Positions 44,770 to 52,425 of a stretch of 64,000 nucleotides of DNA are shown here, piece by piece. Below the pieces are notes generated by a model. That model searched no databases. It was not told the DNA's origin and saw only the letters and a program-made list of their open reading frames with translations. Numbering within the stretch: the stretch's first letter is position 1; each line of letters opens with the position of its first letter. The translations under genes and the position numbers were made by a program. The stretch is from positions 2,976,001 to 3,040,000 of the forward strand of contig NZ_CP108352.1 in assembly GCF_036237275.1 (NCBI RefSeq). The letters run 5' to 3'. Source of the stretch: Streptomyces sp. NBC_01353. Its GTDB lineage: Bacteria; Actinomycetota; Actinomycetes; Streptomycetales; Streptomycetaceae.

Positions 44770-46082
44770 CCGCGACCGCCGCACCACCCCGCGCGGCCGT
44801 CCGCCCGCCCCGCACATCCGTCGTCCGTACCGAACTGCGGCGCGGCGCCGGTCCCTGGGCCGGTGCGGCCGTGGCGGTCACGCTCCTCGTGACGATGTAC
44901 GCCAAGGCGCCCGCCTGGCAGGGCCGCTGGACCGATGCCACCGACATGCTGCACGCCGCCACCGGGCTTCTCGCGGGGCCTCTCACGCTCGCTGCCGGCT
45001 GCTGGCAGGGCGGCCGGGAGTGGCGCCGCGGGACACCGGAGCTGCTCCGTTCCGTCCCGCGCGGCCGGCTGCGCCGTACGCTGCTCGCCGTCGCCCCCTC
45101 CGCGCTCTGGCCGACCGCCGGACTGTTCCTCGCCGCGACGGTGTGCCTGCTCGCGACCTGGCCGTACGTCGGCGGCGGCCGGCCGTACCTCGAGCTCGTG
45201 GCCGCCGACGCGGTCGCGCTCGCCGCCCTGGGCACCCTCGGCCATCTCGTCGGTCTGCTGGTCCGGTGGCGGCTGACGGCACCGCTGCTCGCGGTGGTCG
45301 GTTACATCGGGCTCGCGATCGGCTCGTACACCGTGAGCCCCGCCCGCTGGCTCAGCCCGGCCGCCGAGCACGCCTCCCCCTGGGAGGAGCCCGTGTGGTG
45401 GTTCGCCCCGACCTCGGCCGTCTGGACCGGCGGCATCGCCCTGGCGGCCCTCCTGGCGTACGCCGCCCGCCCCGCGCGGCTGCGGCTGCTCGCCCTGCTC
45501 CCGCTCGCCGCGGCAGTCGCCGCCGCCGTGCCGGTGCTCCGGCTGCCCGCCGACGGCCCGTGGCGCCCGGACCCGGAGGCGACCCGTCTCGTCTGCGACG
45601 ACGGAACGCCCAAGGTCTGCGTGAACGCCCTCGACCGCACACTGCTGCCGGACATCTCCCGCTCGCTCGCACCGCTCAACGAGCGGCTGCGCGGGCTGCC
45701 GGGAGCCCCGGTCCGCTGGGTCGGCGGGTCGAGCGGCCCCGGCGCGGGGGAGGTCGAGCTGCCCGACCACATGATGGACTCGGCACGGGGCCGGCTCAGG
45801 AACCCGGACCTGTACCTCAACTCGGCCGTCCAGTGGCTGTTCTCGGACATCTGCGCCTCCGCGGACGTCACGGGACCGCGCGCCGAGCGGGCCGCCGAGA
45901 TCCATCTCGCCGTGTCGGAGTGGCTGGCGCCGACACCCGAGGACTACGGGGTTCCCGTCGGCCCGGCCGCGCAGCGCCACCTCGACACCCTGCGCGCCAA
46001 GTCCACGACCGCCCAACGGGACTACCTCGCCCGCTACTTGACGGCGGACCGCTGTCGCCCCGAGGAGGTGCCGGTCCCGTGA
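44766..46082 (+). CDS. ABC-type membrane protein with large extracytoplasmic domain
   Basis: A 438-residue membrane protein with about six transmembrane helices (first at about 33-50, then 70-280). A hydrophilic domain of about 150 residues follows (290-438) containing paired Cys (LVCDDGTPKVCVN and a later Cys) and the segment LNERLRGLPGAPVRWVGG, probably outside the cell. It is taken as a permease of the ABC system by position. No reference family could be named, and the outer domain may sense rather than transport. It is coupled by GTGA overlaps on both sides. Confidence 0.7.
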   Translation: MTATAAPPRAAVRPPRTSVVRTELRRGAGPWAGAAVAVTLLVTMYAKAPAWQGRWTDATDMLHAATGLLAGPLTLAAGCWQGGREWRRGTPELLRSVPRGRLRRTLLAVAPSALWPTAGLFLAATVCLLATWPYVGGGRPYLELVAADAVALAALGTLGHLVGLLVRWRLTAPLLAVVGYIGLAIGSYTVSPARWLSPAAEHASPWEEPVWWFAPTSAVWTGGIALAALLAYAARPARLRLLALLPLAAAVAAAVPVLRLPADGPWRPDPEATRLVCDDGTPKVCVNALDRTLLPDISRSLAPLNERLRGLPGAPVRWVGGSSGPGAGEVELPDHMMDSARGRLRNPDLYLNSAVQWLFSDICASADVTGPRAERAAEIHLAVSEWLAPTPEDYGVPVGPAAQRHLDTLRAKSTTAQRDYLARYLTADRCRPEEVPVP

Positions 46083-46693
46083 GCCTCCTCGGCGCCGGCT
46101 TCGCCCTCTACGTCCGCTCGCGCGCACTCCCGGCCACCGTCGCCGCCGTGCTCGGCACGGCCGCGGCGGCCGCCTGGTCGGCGTCCTGGCTCCAGTCCCA
46201 GTCGGCCTTCGACCACACCGCCCGGGTGCCGGTCGTCGTCCTCGGCCCGCTGCTGGCCGCGTCGGCGATCGGGACGAGCCTGTACACCGCGAGCGACGAG
46301 CTGGACCGTACGGCGCCCCGTCCATGGCCCCTGCGCCGGGCCGCGCACGTCCTCGCCCTGACCGCCCTGGCCGTCGCCCTGCTGGCGCTCTCCGTGCCGG
46401 GTCACCCGGAGGAGTTCGGCGGGCCCGCGATCGTCCGCAACACCCTGGGCGCGGTCGGGGTCACGGCCGCGGCGGCGGCGCTGATCGGCGCCCGGCCGAG
46501 TTGGCTGCCGATGACGGTGTACGTCGGCTCGGTCTACGTGGCGGCGCCGTCCGCGCCGGGGGGTGGGGCGGCGCTGTGGGCCTGGGCCATGCAGCCGGGT
46601 CCACAGGCCGGTGCCTGGGCGGTGGCGCTGGGCGCGTTCGCCGGAGGCACGGCGCTCTACGCGTTCCGCGGAGCCCGTCCCGTACGAACCTGA
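46079..46693 (+). CDS. Second ABC-associated membrane protein
   Basis: A 204-residue hydrophobic protein starting at GTG 46079 inside the previous stop. About six transmembrane helices fill the sequence (ALPATVAAVLGTAAAAAW, VPVVVLGPLLAASAIGTSL, AAHVLALTALAVALLAL and others), with short loops and a basic C-terminus. It is probably the second permease half of the exporter in the sigma operon and is the last gene on this transcript. Family not recognised. Confidence 0.68.
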   Translation: MSLLGAGFALYVRSRALPATVAAVLGTAAAAAWSASWLQSQSAFDHTARVPVVVLGPLLAASAIGTSLYTASDELDRTAPRPWPLRRAAHVLALTALAVALLALSVPGHPEEFGGPAIVRNTLGAVGVTAAAAALIGARPSWLPMTVYVGSVYVAAPSAPGGGAALWAWAMQPGPQAGAWAVALGAFAGGTALYAFRGARPVRT

Positions 46694-46751
46694 CGGCACA
46701 CACCCGCGTACGCCTCGGCCTGCGCGGGAACCGCTCGTCGGGCCGGCCGCC

Positions 46752-47414
46752 TCAGGCCGACGCCCCCGGCAGCCCCTCGCCCGTCGTCGAGAGTTCGCGC
46801 AACTGCCGGTCCAGGAAGGCCCGTACGCGGGCCGGCATGTCCATCGAGGCCGGGTCCAGGGCCCATTGGATCTGCAGGCCGTCCATCATGGCCAGTTGCT
46901 CCTGCCCCACGGCCCGGCAGTCGATGCCCGCCTTCAGCTCCCCCCGCCGTACCGCCGCCTCCATGAGGTCGACGGTGTGCCCGAGCACGCGCTCGTAGCG
47001 CTCCTTGAAGTACTGGTGCGCGGGGTGGCCGACGTTGCCGGACTCGCCGACCAGGACGTTGAACATCCGCACGATGCCGGGGCGGCGGGTGTTGTCCTCG
47101 ACGAGACCGACGACGGTCTCCAGGTAGGCGGCGTACGACTCCGGCTCGTCGGCGAAGAGACGCTCGACGTCATGCTGCTCGCTCTGGGCGAGGACGGAGA
47201 GCAGGAGGTCCTCCTTGCTGCGGAAGTGGTGCAGCAGACCGCCCTGGGTGATCCCGCAGTCGTTCGCGATCCGCGCGAGCGAGGAGGCGTGGAAGCCCCA
47301 CAGTCCGAAGTGCTCGACGGCGATGTCCAGGATCTTCAGGCGGCGCGCGTCTCCTACCGCGTAGCTGCCCCTGCCTGCGGTTCTGCGGGGTGTTCGGCCC
47401 TTGTTCTCCGGCAT
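46752..47414 (-). CDS. TetR-family transcriptional regulator
   Basis: A 220-residue regulator. The helix-turn-helix reads SSLARIANDCGITQGGLLHHF (about 43-63), then a C-terminal ligand domain (about 75-205). The C-terminal part resembles TetR_C regulators of sugar or transport genes. It is divergent from a decayed MFS transporter fragment and the GH3 glycosidase; a near-perfect 22-base palindrome lies 64 bases upstream of its start. ATG 47414 is chosen; an upstream in-frame extension to 47492 crosses the operator and is not conserved-looking. Confidence 0.87.
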   Translation of the reverse strand: MPENKGRTPRRTAGRGSYAVGDARRLKILDIAVEHFGLWGFHASSLARIANDCGITQGGLLHHFRSKEDLLLSVLAQSEQHDVERLFADEPESYAAYLETVVGLVEDNTRRPGIVRMFNVLVGESGNVGHPAHQYFKERYERVLGHTVDLMEAAVRRGELKAGIDCRAVGQEQLAMMDGLQIQWALDPASMDMPARVRAFLDRQLRELSTTGEGLPGASA

Positions 47415-47477
47415 GGGGACCACCTTAAGGCGTGCCCGAATCACCCCTTTCGACCTGTGACCCAGGACACATTCAAG

Positions 47478-47499
47478 AAACCTAGTGGTCACTCGGTTT
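47478..47499. promoter_or_regulatory. 22-base palindromic operator candidate
   Basis: AAACC-T-AGTG-GT-CACT-C-GGTTT is symmetric except for one flanking pair and the two central bases. It lies midway between the TetR start and the transporter remnant, as expected for an autoregulated TetR repressor/efflux pair. Confidence 0.6.
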
Positions 47500-47551
47500 T
47501 CACCTTTAGCCTGAGGGCGCCCAGGCCGACTCCGCTGTCGGCCCGTGATCG

Positions 47552-47659
47552 ATGCTCGCGATCGGGGGCGGCGGGAACGACGGCGCGGTCTTCCTCTTCG
47601 GCGGTGCGGCCTGCGTCCTCGGCGCGGTCGCCGTCCAGTTAATCCGCTCGGTCAAGTAA
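47552..47659 (+). pseudogene. C-terminal remnant of an MFS transporter
   Basis: The 35-residue open frame ends GAVFLFGGAACVLGAVAV then QLIRSVK and stop, which matches the last transmembrane helix and basic end of drug:proton antiporters (DHA2/EmrB type). There is no upstream coding sequence for the other helices. It lies between a TetR gene with a palindromic operator and the GH3 gene, so the body of the efflux gene appears to have been deleted. It contains a TTA Leu codon, rare in Streptomyces. It could be mistaken for a small membrane peptide gene. Confidence 0.5.
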
Positions 47660-47676
47660 CCCCCAGGAGCCCCGAC

Positions 47677-49422
47677 ATGCACCCGTACCAGGACGCCACC
47701 CGCCCCGTCGCCGAGCGCGTCGAGGACCTGCTCGCCCGGATGACCCTGGAGGAGAAGGCCGGCCAGCTCTTCCACTCCATGCTGATGATGAACGGGGACG
47801 GCACGCCGGTGACCGAGACGGACGGCTCGATGCTGCCGTTCACCACCCCGGAGCTCGTCGAGGACCGCCATCTCAGCCACTTCAACCTGCTCGGCACCTA
47901 CGGCGCCCGCGAGATGGCCATGTGGCACAACGCGGTCCAGGAGATGGCCGCGAACACCCGGCTCGGCATCCCGGTCTCGCTCTCCACCGACCCCCGCCAC
48001 GCCTTCACGGACAACGTCGGCGCCTCCTTCAACGCCGGTGCGTTCTCCGCCTGGCCCGAGGCGCTGGGGCTGGCCGCGATCGGCGACCCGGAGCTGGTGT
48101 TCCGCTTCGCCGACACCGTCCGCCGCGAGTACCTCGCGGTCGGCTTCCGTACGGCTCTCCACCCGCAGATCGACCTCGCCACCGAGCCCCGCTGGGCCCG
48201 CCAGACCGGCACCTTCGGCTCGGACGCCAAGCTGACCTGCGAACTCGTCCAGGCGTACGTCCGCGGCCTGCAGGGCGAGGCGCTGGGTCCTGACTCGGTG
48301 GCGGCCATGGTCAAGCACTTCCCCGGCGGCGGGCCGCAGAAGGACGGCGAGGACCCGCACTTCCCGCACGGCAAGGAGCAGATCTACCCGGGCGGGATGC
48401 GCGACCACCACCTGGAGCCCTTCAAGGCCGCCATCGCCGCCGGCTGCTCGCAGATGATGCCGTACTACGGCCAGCCGATCGGCACCGACTGGGAAGAGGT
48501 CGGCTTCGGCTTCAACAAAGGTGTGGTGACCGGGCTGCTGCGGGAGGAGCTGGGCTTCACCGGGATCGTCTGCACCGACTGGGGGCTGCTGACGGACTCG
48601 GTGATCTTCGGTGAGCCGCACGAGGCACGGGCGTGGGGCGTGGAGCACCTGAGCGTCGCCGAGCGGGCGGCGAAGTCGCTGGAGGCGGGCTCGGACCAGT
48701 TCGGCGGCGAGCAGAGCCCCGAGGTGATCGTGGAGCTGGTCGGGTCGGGCCGGATCTCCGAGGCGCGCATCGACGAGTCCGTACGGCGGCTGCTGCGTGA
48801 GAAGTTCGTGCTCGGGCTCTTCGACGAGCGCCGGTACGTCGACCCGGACGAGGCGGCCGAGACGGTCGGCCGCGCCGACTTCAAGGCGGCGGGCGCGGCG
48901 GCCCAGCGCCGCTCGCTCACGGTCCTCACGGACGGGCCGCTGCCGCTCTCGGGGCGCCCGAAGCTGTACGTGGAGAACGTCGACGCGGCCGTCGCGGCGG
49001 CGTACGGGGACGTCGTGACCACCCCGGCGGAGGCCGACCTCGCCGTGCTGCGGCTGCGTACCCCGTACGAGGAGCGCCCGAACCGCTTCGAATCCTTCTT
49101 CCACTCCGGCTCGCTCGCCTTCGCGGAGCCCGAACTGGCCCGGATCCTCTCGCTGCTCGCGACGGTTCCGACGGTGGTCTGCGTCAACCTGGAGCGGCCG
49201 GCCGTCCTCCCGGAGATCGCCGAGCACGCGGCGGCGTTGATCGCCGACTACGGCGCGAGCGACGAGGCGCTGCTCGACGTGGCCTTCGGACGGGCGAAGG
49301 CGGAGGGCAGGCTTCCCTTCGAACTGCCGCGCTCGATGGCTGCGGTGGCGGCGGCCCGCCCGGACGTCCCGAACGACACGGTGGATCCGGTCTTCCCGCA
49401 CGGGCACGGTCTCTCGTCGTAA
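47677..49422 (+). CDS. GH3-family glycosidase (beta-glucosidase/xylosidase-like)
   Basis: A 581-residue cytoplasmic glycoside hydrolase family 3 protein. The (beta/alpha)8 domain occupies about 10-370 with the conserved opening MTLEEKAGQLF, the KHFPGGG substrate-binding motif and the catalytic nucleophile Asp301 in GIVCTDWG. The alpha/beta sandwich domain (about 390-575) is shortened; no fibronectin III domain. No signal peptide is present, so it would act on imported oligosaccharides. ATG 47677 follows CAGGAG. The MFS remnant just upstream implies that the present promoter region formed after a deletion. Confidence 0.9.
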   Translation: MHPYQDATRPVAERVEDLLARMTLEEKAGQLFHSMLMMNGDGTPVTETDGSMLPFTTPELVEDRHLSHFNLLGTYGAREMAMWHNAVQEMAANTRLGIPVSLSTDPRHAFTDNVGASFNAGAFSAWPEALGLAAIGDPELVFRFADTVRREYLAVGFRTALHPQIDLATEPRWARQTGTFGSDAKLTCELVQAYVRGLQGEALGPDSVAAMVKHFPGGGPQKDGEDPHFPHGKEQIYPGGMRDHHLEPFKAAIAAGCSQMMPYYGQPIGTDWEEVGFGFNKGVVTGLLREELGFTGIVCTDWGLLTDSVIFGEPHEARAWGVEHLSVAERAAKSLEAGSDQFGGEQSPEVIVELVGSGRISEARIDESVRRLLREKFVLGLFDERRYVDPDEAAETVGRADFKAAGAAAQRRSLTVLTDGPLPLSGRPKLYVENVDAAVAAAYGDVVTTPAEADLAVLRLRTPYEERPNRFESFFHSGSLAFAEPELARILSLLATVPTVVCVNLERPAVLPEIAEHAAALIADYGASDEALLDVAFGRAKAEGRLPFELPRSMAAVAAARPDVPNDTVDPVFPHGHGLSS

Positions 49423-49458
49423 CCCGAGGACCGTCAACCCCGTGCCCCCGGTATCCGT

Positions 49459-49498
49459 TTGTCCCGGCCGCCCCCGCCCGCAAGGATGGCCGGGACAA
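49459..49498 (+). terminator. Hairpin after the GH3 gene
   Basis: TTGTCCCGGCC and GGCCGGGACAA are perfect 11-bp arms around an 18-base loop, 37 bases after the GH3 stop and 30 bases before the next start. A terminator is likely; the arms could also serve as an operator for the following gene. Confidence 0.55.
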
Positions 49499-49527
49499 CC
49501 GTCTGCCGAGACCGGGAGTGAGTGAAC

Positions 49528-50235
49528 ATGTCCAGCCCTGTCACCCTCGACCGCCGCGAGGGTCCGTACGGAGAGGTCGTGTTGCGCCGACGCGACGAGC
49601 ACTTCGAGATCATCGCCAACGGCACCTTCCTGATGGACACCTCCGACGGCCGTTCGGAACGGCTTCTGATCGACGCGGCGATGGACGCCCTCGGCGGACG
49701 AGCGAAGCGAGATGGGGATGCCCCCTGGCCGAAGGCTCAGGGGGCATCCCCATCCGTGCTGATCGGCGGCCTCGGCGTCGGCTTCTCGCTCGCCCACGCC
49801 TCCGCAGACCCCCGCTGGGGCCGGATCACGGTCGTCGAGCGCGAGCAGGCGATCATCGACTGGCACCGCGAAGGGCCGCTGGCCGCGATCTCCGGCCGGG
49901 CTCTGGCCGACCCGCGGAACGTGATCCTGCACACGGACCTGATCGAGTACGTCCACACCTCGACCGACACCTACGACGCCCTCTGTCTGGACATCGACAA
50001 CGGGCCCGACTGGACCGTCACCGAGGGCAACCAAAGCCTGTACTCCGCCGAGGGATTGGCGGCCTGCGCGGACCGGCTCAACCCCGGCGGGATCCTCGCC
50101 GTGTGGTCCGCTCGACCCTCCGCCGATTTCGAAGCGTCCTTGCGGAATGCCGGATTCAGCGGGGTACGGACGGAAGAGATCCCGGTTGCCCGGGGCGTCC
50201 CTGACGTGGTGCACCTTGCCATCCGGCCTGGATAG
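49528..50235 (+). CDS. Spermidine-synthase-like (SAM/dcSAM-fold) protein
   Basis: A 235-residue Rossmann-fold protein of the spermidine synthase/methyltransferase type: VLIGGLGVGFSLAHA (cofactor Gly loop), RITVVEREQAIIDWHR (acidic residue at the end of strand 2) and YDALCLDIDNGPDW. Actinobacterial members often lack the aminopropyltransferase substrate residues, so the reaction is uncertain. Residues about 58-75 come from a palindromic mini-element inserted in frame just before the cofactor loop. ATG 49528 is spaced correctly from GGGAG; GTG 49522 is the alternative. Confidence 0.78.
   Translation: MSSPVTLDRREGPYGEVVLRRRDEHFEIIANGTFLMDTSDGRSERLLIDAAMDALGGRAKRDGDAPWPKAQGASPSVLIGGLGVGFSLAHASADPRWGRITVVEREQAIIDWHREGPLAAISGRALADPRNVILHTDLIEYVHTSTDTYDALCLDIDNGPDWTVTEGNQSLYSAEGLAACADRLNPGGILAVWSARPSADFEASLRNAGFSGVRTEEIPVARGVPDVVHLAIRPG
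49699..49754. repeat. Palindromic mini-element, copy 2, in frame within a coding sequence
   Basis: CGAGCGAAGCGA is followed by perfect 17-bp inverted arms (49711-49727 and 49738-49754) around the 10-base loop GCCGAAGGCT. The lead GAGCGAAGCGAGATGGGG is shared with copy 1 at 18785. It encodes about 18 extra residues (RAKRDGDAPWPKAQGASP region) in front of the cofactor-binding loop of the spermidine-synthase-like protein. Confidence 0.7.
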
Positions 50236-50293
50236 CCTGGACGCTCCCGGTGCCTCTAGGCTGCTGGCGACACCAGCGATGCGAGGCGGGGCA

Positions 50294-51031
50294 ATGGAGC
50301 AGACACACACCACTCACCACGGTGCGGCGCCCACTCCGGGTGCGCAGCGGCGAGTGCTGGTCGTCGAGGACGACACGACGATCGTGGATGCGATCTCCGC
50401 GCGGCTGCGGGCCGAGGGGTTCCTCGTCCAGACGGCGACGGACGGCCCGGCCGCGGTCGACGCGGCCGAGGCGTGGCAGCCGGACCTGATGGTGCTCGAC
50501 GTGATGCTGCCGGGCTTCGACGGCCTGGAGGTGTGCCGCCGGGTCCAGGCCCAGCGGCCGGTCCCGGTCCTGATGCTCACGGCACGGGACGACGAGACGG
50601 ACATGCTGGTCGGCCTCGGCGTCGGCGCCGACGACTACATGACCAAGCCGTTCTCGATGCGCGAGCTGGCAGCCCGGGTGCACGTGCTGCTGCGCCGGGT
50701 GGAGCGGGCCGCGCTGGCCGCCGTGACCCCGCGCAGCGGGATCCTGCGGCTCGGCGAGCTCGAGATCGACCACGCGCAGCGGCGGGTCCGCGTCAGGGCC
50801 GAGGACGTGCACCTGACGCCGACCGAGTTCGATCTGCTGGTCTGCCTGGCGAACACCCCGCGTGCGGTCCTCTCCCGTGAGCAGCTGCTCGCGGAGGTCT
50901 GGGACTGGGCGGACGCCTCGGGCACCCGGACCGTGGACAGCCACATCAAGGCGCTGCGCCGGAAGATCGGGGCGGAGCGGATCCGTACGGTCCATGGCGT
51001 CGGATACGCGCTGGAGACCCCGGCGCCATGA
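50294..51031 (+). CDS. OmpR/PhoB-family response regulator
   Basis: A 245-residue response regulator. The receiver domain (about 20-135) has the acidic pair VVEDD, the phospho-acceptor Asp in MVLDVMLPGFDG and the Lys in DDYMTKPFS. The C-terminal winged helix (about 150-242) has the ELEIDHAQRRV and TVDSHIKALRRKIG landmarks. It is co-translated with the sensor kinase (ATGA overlap). ATG 50294 is preceded by GAGGCGGGG; an in-frame ATG at 50279 is possible. Confidence 0.94.
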   Translation: MEQTHTTHHGAAPTPGAQRRVLVVEDDTTIVDAISARLRAEGFLVQTATDGPAAVDAAEAWQPDLMVLDVMLPGFDGLEVCRRVQAQRPVPVLMLTARDDETDMLVGLGVGADDYMTKPFSMRELAARVHVLLRRVERAALAAVTPRSGILRLGELEIDHAQRRVRVRAEDVHLTPTEFDLLVCLANTPRAVLSREQLLAEVWDWADASGTRTVDSHIKALRRKIGAERIRTVHGVGYALETPAP

Positions 51032-52125
51032 GCCGACGGGGGCCGCGCCCCGAGCGCCGCGGCAGGCGCCGGATCCTGATCTCGATCAAGACCAAGCTGG
51101 GAACGCTGGTCGTCGGGGCGGTCCTGCTCACCTCGGGCCTGGCCCTGGTGGCGATACGCACCTCCACGGAGTTCCGCTACATCACGATCTTCGCGATGAT
51201 CGCGACCCTCCTGATCACCCAGTTCGTGGCGCAGTCCCTGACGGCGCCGCTGGACGAGATGACCACCGTGGCGGGGTCGATCTCACGCGGCGACTTCAGC
51301 CGCCGTGTGCGCGGCGCGGACCGCCGCGACGAACTGGGCGACCTCGCCTCGACGATCAACCGCATGGCGGACGACCTGGAGGCCGTCGACCGGAACCGCA
51401 AGGAGCTGGTCGCCAATGTCTCGCACGAGCTGCGCACCCCCATCGCCGCGCTCCGCGCGGTCCTGGAGAACGTCGTGGACGGGGTCTCCGAGGCCGATCC
51501 GGAGACCATGCGGACGGCACTGAAGCAGTCCGAGCGGCTCGGCCGGCTGGTGGAGACCCTGCTCGACCTGTCACGTCTTGACAACGGTGTCGTCACGCTC
51601 AAGGCACGACGTTTCGAGGTGTGGCCGTACCTCTCGGGAGTGCTCCGGGAGGCCAATCTGGCCGCGTCCCAGCGCGGCCTCTCCTCCACGTCCGGCCTGC
51701 ACAACCGTACGGACGTCCATCTGCACCTCGATGTGTCGCCGCCCGAGCTGACCGCGCACGCGGACGCGGAGCGGCTGCACCAGGTGATGGCGAACCTCAT
51801 CGACAACGCGGTGAAGCACTCGCCGCCGCACGGCCGCGTGACCGTACGGGCCAGGCGCGGGCCGTGGCCGGACTCCCTGGCGCTCGAGGTCGAGGACGAG
51901 GGCCCCGGCATCCCGGAGGCGCTGCGGCACACGGTCTTCGAGCGGTTCAACCGTGGCCAGGTGCCGGCCCAGCCCGGTCCGGGCAGCGACGGCGGTACGG
52001 GGCTCGGACTGGCGATCGCCCGCTGGGCGGTGGATCTGCACGGCGGGGAGATCGGAGTGGCCGAATCGTCACGCGGCTGCCGGATCCAGGTCACTCTTCC
52101 GGGAAGCCTTCCGGCGCGGGATTGA
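51028..52125 (+). CDS. Membrane sensor histidine kinase partner
   Basis: A 365-residue kinase: transmembrane hairpin (about 22-43 and 50-70) with almost no outer loop, HAMP (LTAPLDEMTTVAGSISRGDF), HisKA with His133 in VSHELRTPIAAL, and an ATPase domain with N (NLIDNAVKHS), G1 (EDEGPGIPE) and G2 (GTGLGLAIA) boxes. The missing extracellular sensor means it probably detects membrane state or a partner protein. It forms a two-component system with the regulator encoded just upstream. Confidence 0.93.
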   Translation: MSRRGPRPERRGRRRILISIKTKLGTLVVGAVLLTSGLALVAIRTSTEFRYITIFAMIATLLITQFVAQSLTAPLDEMTTVAGSISRGDFSRRVRGADRRDELGDLASTINRMADDLEAVDRNRKELVANVSHELRTPIAALRAVLENVVDGVSEADPETMRTALKQSERLGRLVETLLDLSRLDNGVVTLKARRFEVWPYLSGVLREANLAASQRGLSSTSGLHNRTDVHLHLDVSPPELTAHADAERLHQVMANLIDNAVKHSPPHGRVTVRARRGPWPDSLALEVEDEGPGIPEALRHTVFERFNRGQVPAQPGPGSDGGTGLGLAIARWAVDLHGGEIGVAESSRGCRIQVTLPGSLPARD

Positions 52126-52425
52126 CGTAGGGTCGAACCGGAAGCGCACGTTCTGCGTGTGGATGGGTAGGACCGGACAGGACCTGACCGAGACACATCA
52201 GGACGTGATCAGGGTTGTCCCCCGGAGCGGATGGCAGCCCGGCTCTCGCCTACCCGCGAGAGGGCAGAACCACGCTTGTTTCCCGCCATTCCCAGCCCCG
52301 AAACACTGCGTCAAGTGTGACTTGCGCGACGTTGGAGCGCCCGGCCTGCACCTCTCGGCCAGGGAGGCGTAGCCTTTATTTCCGCTGTCCATCACCTTGT
52401 GAAGCGGAAGAGGGCGGTTACCGCC
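52126..52425 (+). other. Leader region of kgd with a terminator-like hairpin
   Basis: These 300 bases hold no supported gene. CTCTCGC (52243-52249) and GCGAGAG (52256-52262) form a hairpin that could end the two-component transcript. CAAGT-GTG-ACTTG (52312-52324) is a small inverted repeat in the probable kgd promoter region. The sequence becomes AT-richer at 52370-52400, near the likely transcription start of kgd. Confidence 0.4.
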
